From contig NZ_JNZA01000012.1 in NCBI RefSeq assembly GCF_000717345.1, positions 287,828-351,827 of the forward strand: a stretch of DNA of 64,000 bases, written 5' to 3'. The position numbers and the translations under genes were made by a program. Below the pieces are notes generated by a model, which did no database searches, was not told the origin of the DNA, and worked only from the letters and a program-made list of their open reading frames with translations. This stretch comes from Streptomyces lydicus. GTDB lineage: Bacteria; Actinomycetota; Actinomycetes; Streptomycetales; Streptomycetaceae. This document shows positions 53,004-61,657 of the stretch, piece by piece. Positions within the stretch are counted from its first letter, which is position 1, and every line of letters starts with the position of its first letter.

Positions 53004-54092
53004 TCAGCCGACGGTCGGGATGAGGACGGTGCGGTCGAACGGGCCGCCGTGCGCTGCGGCGTACGCGACGGCGTCGTTGACGGCGTCCAGGGGGAAAGAC
53101 CGGACCCGTTCGGGGGCGAGGTCCAGCGCGCCGGAGGCAAGAAGCCGGACCATACCGACGTTCGCCCTGCGCGGGTACAGCCACTGCCCGCGCACGGTGA
53201 TCGAGTTGCGCATGATCCACGGGTACGGGAGCGCGAGATCGTCGCCGCCGAGCATGCCGACGCCGCCCATGAGGACGACACGGCCGTACTCGCGCACCGT
53301 CATCGCTGCCGCGCGCGTCGCCGAGCTGGGCGCGCTCGGCGGGAGCAGATCGAGCACCATGTCGACCGGGCCGTCGGCCGCTTCGGCCATCGACGCGCGG
53401 TCGGCGGCCTCGTCCCCGGTCAGCCGGACCGGGCGCACGCGCGGGCCGAACCGGGCAGCGAGGAGATCGAGCGCGGCGCGGTTCCGCCCCGGTGCGACCA
53501 CCCGTCCCGCCCCCAACGCGAGCGCGACCGCGACCGCGCTGCTGCCGAGGTTTCCGGTGGCCCCGCTGACGAGCAGCGTCTCGCCGGCCTCGAGCTCACC
53601 GGCCAGCAGTCCGCCGTAGGGGACGCCGTGCAGGCCGAGCGCGGCCCACCGGGCCGGGTCGTCCTCCGCCGCCGCAGGCAGCCGAAAGACGTTCTCCGTC
53701 GGAACCCGCATCAATTCGGAGAACGACCCGTCGTGCAGGTGTTGGGCGAGCCTGGCGCCGCCGTCGCCTCGGGAACTCCAGCCCTGCAACGTGATGTCGG
53801 GTGTCAGGGCGTCGTCCCGGGAGCGCACCGTCGCGTCGCACCACACCAGGTCGCCGCCGCGCAGCCGGGTGGCGTCCGGGCCGACGTGGACGACCCGGCC
53901 CACGCCGCCGAGACCGGGCACGACGGGCGGGACAAGGGGGTAGTGCCGCTCGCCGCTGAAGACCTCTGCCGCGTACGGGAGCACACAGGTGGCCAGTACC
54001 TCGACCAGCACCTCACCGCCTCCCGCCTCGGGGTCGGGCAGCTCTCGCACCGTGAGCGGGGCGCCGAATTCCGTCAGAACGGCTGCTCGCAC
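53004..54092 (-). CDS. MDR-type zinc-binding alcohol dehydrogenase family protein
   Basis: 362 residues from GTG 54092 (VRAAVLTEFGAPL). GroES-like domain with PPVVPGLGGVGRVVHVGPDA, Rossmann domain with LLVSGATGNLGSSAVAVALALGA, C-terminal VRGQWLYPRRANVGMVRLLASG. Catalytic zinc ligands are not conserved in the usual places (Cys at VLATCVLP, no GHE), so the metal role is uncertain. Divergent from a LysR gene that probably controls it. Confidence 0.9.
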   Translation of the reverse strand: MRAAVLTEFGAPLTVRELPDPEAGGGEVLVEVLATCVLPYAAEVFSGERHYPLVPPVVPGLGGVGRVVHVGPDATRLRGGDLVWCDATVRSRDDALTPDITLQGWSSRGDGGARLAQHLHDGSFSELMRVPTENVFRLPAAAEDDPARWAALGLHGVPYGGLLAGELEAGETLLVSGATGNLGSSAVAVALALGAGRVVAPGRNRAALDLLAARFGPRVRPVRLTGDEAADRASMAEAADGPVDMVLDLLPPSAPSSATRAAAMTVREYGRVVLMGGVGMLGGDDLALPYPWIMRNSITVRGQWLYPRRANVGMVRLLASGALDLAPERVRSFPLDAVNDAVAYAAAHGGPFDRTVLIPTVG

Positions 54093-54180
54093 GTGAGGAC
54101 CTCCGTGTTCGTTCGTGGTGTCGAGAGAGACGCTAGGCACCCGGCTGACATGAGGGAAGCGACGATCTGGCATCCGTGAT

Positions 54181-54195
54181 ATGCGTACTGCGCAT
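54181..54195. promoter_or_regulatory. LysR-type operator
   Basis: ATGCG-N5-CGCAT, overlapping the LysR ATG at 54194 by two bases. Same geometry as the dyads at the three other LysR genes in this window. Confidence 0.5.
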
Positions 54196-55087
54196 GGACA
54201 TCTCCAGTGCGGGCCTGCGGGTCCTGCAGCAGATCGCAGAGTCCGGCAGCTTCACCGCGGCCGCCGCCCGGCTCGGCTACACGCAGTCGGCGGTCTCGCG
54301 CCAGGCCGCTTCCCTCGAACGGAACGCGGGCGCCACCCTGTTCGAACGTCGCCCCGACGGGGTGCGGCTCACCCCCGCGGGGCTGACCCTGCTGCGGCAC
54401 GCCCGCACGATCCTTGATTCCGTCGCGGCGGCCGAGCGGGACCTCACCGGCACCGTCCAGCAGGCCGAACTGGTGCGGCTCGGGGCGTTCCTGAGCGCGG
54501 GCGCGGTGATTCTGCCCGCCGCGCTCAAACGGCTCGCGGTGGCCGACCCGCACATCACGGTCACGACCCGGGAGGGCACCACTCCCACCCTGATCCGGGC
54601 GCTGCGCGCGGGCTCGATCGACGTCGCCGTGCTGACATCCCGACCGCCCCACCGGCCGCCGGACGGCGAGTCGCCGCGCCTGCACGTCGAGACGGTCGAG
54701 GACACCGAACTGGTCGTGGCGGCGCCCTCCACCGGAGAGTTCGCCGGCCGCTCCGCGGTGCACGTCGACGAGTTGGTCGACGCCGCGTGGATCGCCACCC
54801 CGTCGTCGAGCACCGAGCCGCTGCTCGGCGTGTGGCCGGGTCTGCCCGGACGCCCGCGCATCGTCCACTCCGCGCGCGACTGGCTGACGAAGCTGCACTT
54901 GGTCGCCGGCGGTTTCGGTGTGACGACACTGCCGTCCCGGCTGTCGCAGGTCCTGCCGCCAGGGGTGAGCCTGCTGCGCGTCGAGGGCGCGCCTCCCGAG
55001 ATCCGCCGGGTTCTCGTGGCGCGCCTCCCCGGCCGCCCCCACCCGGCGATCACGGCCGTCACCCGAGCGATCGCTTCGACCGCCTGA
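54194..55087 (+). CDS. LysR-family transcriptional regulator
   Basis: 297 residues from MDISSAGLRVLQQIAESGSF. HTH with FTAAAARLGYTQSAVSRQAASLE; effector domain from about 88, containing LRAGSIDVAVLTSRPP and VAGGFGVTTLPSRL. The dyad at its own start codon suggests tight autorepression. The divergent target is the dehydrogenase at 53004. Confidence 0.93.
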   Translation: MDISSAGLRVLQQIAESGSFTAAAARLGYTQSAVSRQAASLERNAGATLFERRPDGVRLTPAGLTLLRHARTILDSVAAAERDLTGTVQQAELVRLGAFLSAGAVILPAALKRLAVADPHITVTTREGTTPTLIRALRAGSIDVAVLTSRPPHRPPDGESPRLHVETVEDTELVVAAPSTGEFAGRSAVHVDELVDAAWIATPSSSTEPLLGVWPGLPGRPRIVHSARDWLTKLHLVAGGFGVTTLPSRLSQVLPPGVSLLRVEGAPPEIRRVLVARLPGRPHPAITAVTRAIASTA

Positions 55088-55524
55088 CTCGTCACCGTTC
55101 CAGTCGCCCGTCGGTGGGTCCCGCCACACGTTCCGCAGCATGACCAGGCCCACGGTCCGGGGCCCCTCGACGCCGCCCGGCAAGCCTCTGGGAGCCTTAC
55201 TGCCCGCGCGATTCGCGGAGGAAGCCGTCGGGGTGAGGCCGGTGCCGTCGCTCGCCCCGCTGACCGACGACCTTGACGCTGCCCGTCGCAGCGAAGGTCT
55301 CGGCCCTGCCCGGTCCAACGGGCAGGACTGCCTTCTGCCTTCTGACTTTTGTCGTCTGACTTCCCACTTCTGACTTCCGCCCTGCCGCGCCGCCGACAGG
55401 CGCGGCCGCTGGCCGAGCACTACGGCGACCTGGTCCGCCTCGCCCTGACGGGAAGTCAGGCCCGCGGGCCCTTCCTGGAAAGCGAACTTGACAGTCGCTG
55501 AAGGGTGACAAGTAAGCTTTACAC
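55088..55524. other. Intergenic region with low-complexity repeat
   Basis: 437 bp without a convincing gene. At 55325-55378 there is an AT-richer run of CTTCTG and CTGACTTC units on the + strand, unlike the surrounding DNA. Just after it, a short frame to 55501 encodes LAEHYGDLVRLALTGSQARG, which looks like a protein fragment of unknown origin. TTGACA at 55487-55492 is a probable -35 for the XRE gene. Confidence 0.45.
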
Positions 55525-55737
55525 ATGCGGAACAGTGTCAGGGAGCTGCGGTCGTCACGAGGGCTCTCCCAGGGCCAGCTAGGCACAGCCCTCGGGGTCT
55601 CGCGGCAAACGATCAACGCCATCGAGACCGAGCGGTACACGCCTTCCCTGCCGCTCGCCTTGTCCATGGCCAAGTTCTTCGAGGTCAGCGTTGAGGAGAT
55701 GTTTTATGCCAATGAGGGCCCAGCAGATGACCAGTAA
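55525..55737 (+). CDS. Small XRE-family transcriptional regulator
   Basis: 70 residues, essentially one HTH_3 domain: VRELRSSRGLSQGQLGTALGVSRQTINAIE followed by the conserved YTPSLPLALSMAKFF-x-VSVEEMF. This compact type (YgzD/HipB-like stand-alone) usually pairs with a small membrane protein, as here: the next gene starts inside its 3' end. Confidence 0.92.
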   Translation: MRNSVRELRSSRGLSQGQLGTALGVSRQTINAIETERYTPSLPLALSMAKFFEVSVEEMFYANEGPADDQ

Positions 55738-56113
55738 CACAGCCAGGCGGTCCGTCCCCGGCTTCTTCCTCGCCATCGGAGTCGCCTGCCTCGTGGCCGC
55801 GACTTTCGGTGGTCATCTCGCTATCGGCCTGGTGACGTTCGGGATCCTGGCGGCCTGCAGTCTTGCGTTGGTGCTGCTGGGACGCCGGAGTGAGACCTAT
55901 CAGGGCCTCACGGAGAAGGCTCCCGACGAGCGCTTCGCCCGGATCGGAGGGTGGGCCTGGGCCGGCACGGGCATCGTGCTCACCGTGGGGAATCTCAGCG
56001 CCTTCATCGGTGAACTGGCATCCGGAAGAAGCGGCGATCCGTACTTCTGGTTCGTGGCCACCGCCGCCATCACCTACATCGCGCTCGTCGCCTTCTTGTC
56101 TCGGCGCACCTGA
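55706..56113 (+). CDS. Small four-helix membrane protein paired with XRE regulator
   Basis: 135 residues from ATG 55706, which has TTGAGGAG seven bases upstream; ATGs at 55712 and 55727 are alternatives. It overlaps the regulator gene by 32 bp. About four membrane helices (27-45, 48-65, 88-108, 116-132), with a conserved-looking RRSETYQGLTEKAPDERFARI cytosolic loop between helices 2 and 3. Such XRE plus DUF2178-like membrane pairs are widespread in Gram-positive bacteria; function unknown. Confidence 0.82.
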   Translation: MPMRAQQMTSNTARRSVPGFFLAIGVACLVAATFGGHLAIGLVTFGILAACSLALVLLGRRSETYQGLTEKAPDERFARIGGWAWAGTGIVLTVGNLSAFIGELASGRSGDPYFWFVATAAITYIALVAFLSRRT

Positions 56114-56575
56114 GAAGCCATCACCTCGAACTGCTCGCCGCCGTACGGGAGACCAGGCAACACCATCAACCTGTTCACCGGAGGCCGGTGCCGGCCACAC
56201 CGACGTGGTCACGGTCTTCGGCACGGGGAAGCGACTCCACGCTTGTACTGCAGGGCTCGATTCGGCAAGCCAGTACGGGTGTCACGGCGGATCGCCGCGT
56301 ACAGCTCCCCTTGGACTTGGACGACATTGACGCCCCTCACCGCGAATTGCGTATGACCGACACAAACCGCGGCTGCCACCAGGCAGGTGATCCGGCGACA
56401 GCCCGCTGCCGGTCACAGATGGAGGAAGGAAAACCCTACGGACAGCCGCCCGCACGGGAGATCACCGACGTCGAGGCGCTGCGTGACTTGGCGCCTCCGA
56501 TGCGGCAGAAGATCGAGCCGTGTCTGTGTTGGACGTCCCCGTCGGCCCCGGGGAGAAGACCTGCTCGCGCCCGAA
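56114..56575. other. Intergenic region with possible flavoprotein fragment
   Basis: 462 bp. At 56419-56525 (+) the translation EGKPYGQPP-REITDVEALRDL-APPMRQKIEPCL resembles the N-terminal lead of PPOX-type FMN flavoproteins, but nothing of the flavin domain follows. Otherwise no gene is apparent. Confidence 0.35.
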
Positions 56576-57517
56576 TCAGTGCGTCTGCCGGCGCCAGAGC
56601 GAGGGGCTGACGCCCCGAATGCGCTTGAACGCCACACTGAAGGCGAAGGGGTCCTCGTACCCGACTTCGCGGGCGACGGCGGCGACGGTCGTCCCGTCGT
56701 CCCGGAGCAGGTCCGCCGCCACGGTCATCCGCCAGCCCGTGAGGTACGTGAGCGGGGGTTCGCCGACCAGTCCGGTGAAGCGGGCGGCGAACGCTGCTCG
56801 GGACATGCCGACCCGGGTGGCGAGCTCGGCGACCGTCCACCGACGGGCGGGATCCTCGTGCAGCAGGTGCAGCGCCTCGCCGATCGCCGGATCGGCCAGC
56901 GCCTGGTACCAGGCGGGTGTCGTCTCCGCGTCGGCACACCAGGCACGCAACGCCAGTACGAGCAAGAGGTCCAGCAACCGGCCCAGCACGGCGTCCTGAC
57001 CGGGCTCCTCACGGGTGGCCTCGGTGGCGAGCAGGTCCAGTGCCGCCCGGGTCGCCGGCCCGGCGGGCACGACCGCCAGTTGCGGCAGCATGCCGAGCAG
57101 CCGGTCGCCGACGTCGCCGCGGAGGTCGTACGCGCCGCGGAGCATGACCGTGGCCCCGGGCAACCCGTCGCCGTAGGTGCGGGGAGCCACCTTCCGCTGC
57201 GTGGCCGGCGCTTCCACGGACCCGTCGACGACGCTTTTCCGTCGCCCGTGGATCACGACCTGAGGCGGGGTGGAAGGGTCGTCGGCGATCGTGTACCGGC
57301 CGGGGCCGGTGATGAGCGCGATGTCGCCCGCGACGAGACGTACCGGTGTGGTGCCCGCGTCGTCGATCCGCACCGACGCGTGGCCGGCGAGCGTGGTCAC
57401 GAGCGTGAGCGGTGGCGGATCGGTGAAGCTCAGCGACCACGGAGGACGCTGGATCAGTTGCCGGACCAACGCGTTCCTGGCCCGAGCGCGGTGCAGCAGA
57501 TCGCTGAGGACGTCCAC
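56576..57517 (-). CDS. AraC-family regulator with N-terminal cupin
   Basis: 313 residues. N-terminal cupin_6-like domain (1-190; VTTLAGHASVRIDD, RLVAGDIALITGPGRYTIAD) for ligand binding, then two HTHs in residues about 215-310: WTVAELATRVGMSRAAFAARF and VAAVAREVGYEDPFAFSVAFKRIRGVSP. Divergent from the NmrA-like reductase 82 bp away, the usual arrangement for this class, and likely its activator or repressor. Confidence 0.94.
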   Translation of the reverse strand: MDVLSDLLHRARARNALVRQLIQRPPWSLSFTDPPPLTLVTTLAGHASVRIDDAGTTPVRLVAGDIALITGPGRYTIADDPSTPPQVVIHGRRKSVVDGSVEAPATQRKVAPRTYGDGLPGATVMLRGAYDLRGDVGDRLLGMLPQLAVVPAGPATRAALDLLATEATREEPGQDAVLGRLLDLLLVLALRAWCADAETTPAWYQALADPAIGEALHLLHEDPARRWTVAELATRVGMSRAAFAARFTGLVGEPPLTYLTGWRMTVAADLLRDDGTTVAAVAREVGYEDPFAFSVAFKRIRGVSPSLWRRQTH

Positions 57518-57599
57518 GCTCCCACGCTAGACGATCACAAAGGAGGCGACGACGTTCTCCCATGGATCGTCCACGCACCTCTGGGGTTGTCTGGACGGC

Positions 57600-58430
57600 A
57601 TGAAGGCCATCCTCGTTCTCGGCGGCACCGGCAAGACCGGCAGCCGCATCGCCCGGCGCCTCAAGTCCGCCGGCCTGCCGGTGCGGACGGCGTCCCGCAC
57701 CGGCGGCGACGTCCACTTCGACCTGGACAACCCGGCGAGCTGGACGCCCGCGCTCGACGGTGTCACCGCCGCCTACCTGGTGGAGCCGAGCCTGTCGGCG
57801 AGCACGGACCACCAGGCGCGCATTCCCCGGTTGGTGCCCGAGGCGGTCGCCGCGGGCGTACGCCGCTTGGTGCTGCTGTCCGCTCCACGCGCCGGCGAAG
57901 ACGGCCATCCCCTACATGCCGCCGAGCAGGCCGTGCGCGGCTCCGGCGTCGACTGGACCATCCTGCGCCCGCAGTGGTTCGCGCAGAACTTCAGCGAGGG
58001 CCCCTGGCGGCCCGGGATCCTCGCCGGAACCCTGGCCCTGCCCACCGGTGACGGGCGCACGCCGTTCGTCGACGCGGAGGACATCGCCGAGGTCGCTGTG
58101 GCGGCGCTGACCGAAGACCGCCACAGCGGACGGGTCTACGACCTGACCGGCCCACGGGCCATCAGCTTCGGTGAGGCGGCCGGCCTCATCGCCCGGGCCA
58201 CCGGTCGCACGATCCGTCACGTCGACGTCGACCCGGCGGCCTTCATCGAGCGACAGGTCGCCGCCGGCGCCGCACCCGACGTCGCCCGACTGCTCACGGA
58301 ACTCCTGGTGTCCCTCGCCAACGGCTCGGGCGCCGCGCTCTCCGACGGCGTGGAACGAGCCCTGGGTCGGCCACCCAGAGCCTTCGAAACCTTCGTCACC
58401 GAGACCGCCACCGCGGGCCACTGGAACTGA
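57600..58430 (+). CDS. NmrA-like NAD(P)-binding reductase
   Basis: 276 residues. KAILVLGGTGKTGSRIARRL (GGTGxxG), AAYLVEPSLSAS, LVLLSAPRAGE and WTILRPQWFAQNFSEG are signature segments of the NmrA/HSCARG/azoreductase-like atypical SDRs. No classical catalytic Tyr-Lys pair. It is the third NmrA-type enzyme in the window and the only one under an AraC protein. Confidence 0.92.
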   Translation: MKAILVLGGTGKTGSRIARRLKSAGLPVRTASRTGGDVHFDLDNPASWTPALDGVTAAYLVEPSLSASTDHQARIPRLVPEAVAAGVRRLVLLSAPRAGEDGHPLHAAEQAVRGSGVDWTILRPQWFAQNFSEGPWRPGILAGTLALPTGDGRTPFVDAEDIAEVAVAALTEDRHSGRVYDLTGPRAISFGEAAGLIARATGRTIRHVDVDPAAFIERQVAAGAAPDVARLLTELLVSLANGSGAALSDGVERALGRPPRAFETFVTETATAGHWN

Positions 58431-58474
58431 CGAGCCCCGTACATGCCGGGCGACTTGAACTTCCTCCTCACCAC

Positions 58475-58520
58475 GGATCGCGGACCTCCGGGCCGGATCG
58501 CGGACCTCCGGGCCGGATCG
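58475..58520. repeat. 20-bp tandem duplication
   Basis: GGATCGCGGACCTCCGGGCC occurs twice head-to-tail (58475-58494, 58495-58514), followed by six bases of a third copy. Non-coding position shortly after the reductase gene. Confidence 0.9.
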
Positions 58521-58577
58521 AAAAGCTCCTTCGAGATAAGTGCCGTGTTTTCGATGTGGCGCACGGGGCACACGCAA

Positions 58578-58619
58578 GACAGTCCCCGGCTGGTCTCCCC
58601 CGTCCAGCCGGGGACTGTC
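58578..58619. repeat. Dispersed hairpin element, copy 2
   Basis: 16-bp perfect arms (GACAGTCCCCGGCTGG and complement) around the loop TCTCCCCCGT, the same loop as in the copy at 20329. The stem is four pairs longer on the outside, and the loop-closing pair is G-C instead of A-T. Confidence 0.75.
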
Positions 58620-58860
58620 GTTCACAGACACTGGCGCCGCCCCATCTTTCCTCTCGCCACGATGCCACGCTGGTCGTGGCGGGCACCGACCCTCCCCACG
58701 GCGGCGCCCTGATCCACCACGACATCCCCCGAACGCCACCGCCCGCTACGCACAGCAGGCCCCACACAGCGCCGCCGGCGATGTCGAATCCCAGCCACCG
58801 GCCCCGACGTAAAGGCGGATGACGTCTGTAGGAGGCGTCCGCGACGTCAGGAGCGCAGGT

Positions 58861-59229
58861 GTGAAGTACATGCTGATACAGCCCATGGCCCCCGCCGCGT
58901 GGGACACCGAGGCAGACGCCGCGCGCGAGGAGTTCGTGCAACAACACCGGCGCCTTTCCCCGAACCGTCGCCGAAGCCGGCGAAACATCGCCGCCCACAC
59001 CCTCGCCCACGTCGCCTAAAGCACCGTGTTCCGCGTCCTCGACGGCGCCGTATCCCTGCGCGATGGACCCCTGCTGACCTCCCCGCTCCAGCTCTCCGGC
59101 CTCTACCTCATCGACTGCGAAACCGTCGAACGCGCCCAGGAGCTGGCCGCCCTCCTGCCCGAAGCCCGCATGCCGGGCCTGGGCATCGAGGTGCGGCCGA
59201 TCATGCTGCCGTCCGGCGTCGAGATGTAA
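58861..59229 (+). pseudogene. YCII/DGPF-domain protein gene with in-frame stop
   Basis: GTG 58861 with AGGAG upstream begins KYMLIQPMAPAAWDTEADAAREEF, a YCII-type start. A TAA at 59017 interrupts, yet the same frame continues without pause as STVFRVLDGAVSLRDGP followed by LQLSGLYLIDCETVERAQELA and GLGIEVRPIM, the C-terminal half of a YCII/DGPF protein, to the stop at 59229. The segment just before the TAA (RRLSPNRRRSRRN) is degraded. YCII/DGPF genes are the usual partners of ECF42 sigma factors, and an ECF42 remnant lies 300 bp away. Confidence 0.7.
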
Positions 59230-59298
59230 ACCGGAGGGCGCACCTGCGCGCAGCGGCGCGCGCCCACCGCAGATCGAACCTGGCATAGCCCTCGCGGC

Positions 59299-59330
59299 CG
59301 ACGCGGGGCCCCGCTCAAGGCCCCGCGTCG
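59299..59330. terminator. Stem-loop after the YCII remnant
   Basis: Perfect 12-bp arms CGACGCGGGGCC/GGCCCCGCGTCG with an 8-nt loop. The 200 bp between it and the ECF42 remnant contain no recognisable feature. Confidence 0.75.
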
Positions 59331-59534
59331 TTCCTCAGCGTCGGCAGCGCGAGGACCGCGAGCGCCTACCAGGGCCGCGCTCCGGTGTGGGTGGGGCTTG
59401 TTTCCGCCGCAGTGACGGACATGTCGTGCGTCCTCTCGCTCGTCCGAATGTCGTTCATGACACCGTCGGAACGGGAAGCGCATTCTTGCGCCGCTCGCGG
59501 AGCTTTTTCCCCGGCCGCCGCCGCAGCCGGCCGC

Positions 59535-59907
59535 TCAGCCCTCGTTACCGCTCAGGCGGTCCGCGCGGGACTCCAAAAAACGCCGCTCCGGCAGACTGGC
59601 CGTGCCGGGCCGCCTCCCGGTAGCTCTCACAGGCCGCACGCCGCTCGCCCGCCATCTCCAGCAGATGGCCGCGCACCGCATGCAACCGGTGGTGGTCGGC
59701 CACCCGGTCGTCCTCCTCAAGAGGCCGCAGCAGCTCCAGACCGGCCCGCGGACCGTGGGCCGTGGCCGCCGCCACCGCATGATTCAGCGTCACCATCGGA
59801 TTGGGCGAGACCTGTTCCAAAAGACAGTAGAGGATGACGATCTGCCGCCAGTCGGTCTCCTCCGCGCTCGGCGCCTCGGCGTGCACCGCGGCGATGGCCG
59901 CCTGCAA
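59535..59907 (-). pseudogene. Remnant of an ECF42 sigma factor (C-terminal domain only, frameshifted)
   Basis: The minus strand encodes LQAAIAAVHAEAPSAEETDW, then LLEQVSPNPMVTLNHAVAAA and the TPR-like ADHHRLHAVRGHLLEMAGERRAA repeat, the diagnostic C-terminal extension of ECF42. It begins exactly at LQAAIAA, so both sigma domains are missing upstream. After YREAARHG the family ending SLPERRFLESRADRL continues in another frame to 59535, so there is also a frameshift near 59605. Non-functional. Confidence 0.8.
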
Positions 59908-60017
59908 CGCTGGTGGTTGTGACCTGAACTGGCCACGGTCCGTGGGGCGAGGTGGTAGTACGGGACGCGGTCAGCGCCGGGTGGCGGTGCCCGGGCGAGG
60001 TGAGGGGGTGGGCTGAG

Positions 60018-61535
60018 GTGTCCTCGCGCTTACGGGCGTTCGCACGGCTGATCACGGCGGTCGCGATCGTCACGGCCTATGTCGCGCTGCACCTGGCGAT
60101 CACCGCAGGCATGGACCTGCGGGCCTGCGACCGCTTCCGCGACGCCCCGGCACGGGCCGCCGCGTTCACCGCCGCGATGGACCGCTATGCCGCCGGGGAC
60201 GTGTCCGCGCGCGCCGAGATCCGCGCGGGCAACACGTGGTTCAAGGAGAACGCCCCGTCGGGAGCGAGCCGCTCCGCGGTCTTCTCCACCACCGGTGACG
60301 TCGAGAAGGGCCGGGTTTCCCTCGCCCGCGAGCGGGCTGACGGGCTGGCGGCGGATGTCGAACGGGACCGGGCGCGGCTCGACCGGAAACTCGGCTCGTC
60401 GCGCGCGACCGCGCTGTACTGGGCGGTGCCCCCTGTGGTGCTGCTCGGGCCGGCGCTGTGGCTGCGACGGCGGCGTCGGTTGGACACCGCGGAGATCATC
60501 AGGGTGGTCAGCCGGTTCGCCCCGCGTCAGCGGTGGTGGCGACGTCCGGTGTTCCTGCTGGCCAGCGCCGCCGGATACGTGCTGCTCGCGGGGGGCGCCA
60601 TCGTTGTGGGCACGGCGCAGCGGGAGGGCTACACCATGCCACCGATGACCATGATGGGGTCACTGGTCGGCGGCCTGGCCGCGGTGGGGGCCGGGCTCCT
60701 GAGCCTGCGCTACACCCGCCCGCGCTCGGCGCGCGGCGCGGCTCGGGCCCTACTGGCCGACGGCCGCAAACCCGTGCTCTATCTGCGCAGCTTCGCCGAC
60801 GACGACACCGCGGCCCAGGTCGACGACTCGGCGGGGTTCGTCAGCGTCCACTCGCGGGAGGAGCAGTTCACGGGGGCGTTGGGCGCCGTCGGACCCGTGA
60901 TCGCGGTGGGCAGACCCGGAGAGCCGCTGCCGCGGCTGGGCGCGGCGCGGTTCTACCTGCCGCTCGACGACTGGCAGCCGACGGTTCTGCGGCTGATGGA
61001 GTTGTCCCAACTCATCGTGCTGCGCCTGGGTTTGGGCGAGGGGCTGTGGTGGGAGGTCCAGCAGGCCCGCGCCACCCAGCCCGCGCGCAAGCTCGTCCTG
61101 CTGGCGCCGGGCGGGGTGCCGGAGCTGGTCCAGCGGCTGGAGCGGCACCTCTCGGCCCCGTCGCGGCTGGCCGAGGTGGTGGGGAGCGATCCCTGGACCG
61201 GTGCCGTCATCACCTTCGACCCCGAGTGGACACCTCAGGTGCACCCGGCGGAGCCTGTGCCCCGTGCCGAGCTCCCACGGGGCGCGCTGGTGCACCGCGG
61301 GGCCCGTGCCGTGAAGACCGGTCTGGGGTTCATGGCCATGTTCACGCCCACGCACCACCTGGCCCGCACCATCAAGGACGCCCTGGCGTCCGTCGGGGTC
61401 CGCAAACGGACGATGGCCTGGCGGGCCACCTTCGTCGCGCAGATGTCGATGTGGAAGGGATTCGCCTTGGTCACGGTTCTCGTCCTGCTGGGCTGGCTTG
61501 TGGACCGGGTGCTGCAACTCCTCGGCATCGGGTAG
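60018..61535 (+). CDS. Membrane protein with cytosolic Rossmann-like (TIR/SLOG-like) domain, function unknown
   Basis: 505 residues from GTG 60018 (VSSRLRAFARL); an earlier start is possible because the GAGGGGG ribosome site is a little distant. Helices near 12-32, 130-150, 180-200 and 210-230, and one at the C-terminus (about 480-503). The central part (about 250-400) has the pattern KPVLYLRSFADDD, VGPVIAVGRPGEPLPRLGA, YLPLDDWQPTVLRLMELS, VLRLGLGEGLWWEVQQA: alternating strands and helices with a late Glu, as in TIR-like or SLOG-like nucleotide-handling domains found in many actinobacterial membrane proteins. I cannot assign it to one named family. First of four same-strand genes. Confidence 0.75.
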   Translation: MSSRLRAFARLITAVAIVTAYVALHLAITAGMDLRACDRFRDAPARAAAFTAAMDRYAAGDVSARAEIRAGNTWFKENAPSGASRSAVFSTTGDVEKGRVSLARERADGLAADVERDRARLDRKLGSSRATALYWAVPPVVLLGPALWLRRRRRLDTAEIIRVVSRFAPRQRWWRRPVFLLASAAGYVLLAGGAIVVGTAQREGYTMPPMTMMGSLVGGLAAVGAGLLSLRYTRPRSARGAARALLADGRKPVLYLRSFADDDTAAQVDDSAGFVSVHSREEQFTGALGAVGPVIAVGRPGEPLPRLGAARFYLPLDDWQPTVLRLMELSQLIVLRLGLGEGLWWEVQQARATQPARKLVLLAPGGVPELVQRLERHLSAPSRLAEVVGSDPWTGAVITFDPEWTPQVHPAEPVPRAELPRGALVHRGARAVKTGLGFMAMFTPTHHLARTIKDALASVGVRKRTMAWRATFVAQMSMWKGFALVTVLVLLGWLVDRVLQLLGIG

Positions 61536-61657
61536 TGCCGTTCCGTTACGGCCGTCCCGCATGACATCCCGAGAAACCGGGGACACAACAGGGCAACGGC
61601 CAATCGCATCCAGGCCCGCCGCAGTCCGCGGCGGGTCGACGATCTTCGGGGGAGATC

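Noticed and set aside
20329..58619. The two similar hairpins as CRISPR repeats
   Set aside because: Only two copies, 38 kb apart, no spacer array and no cas genes.
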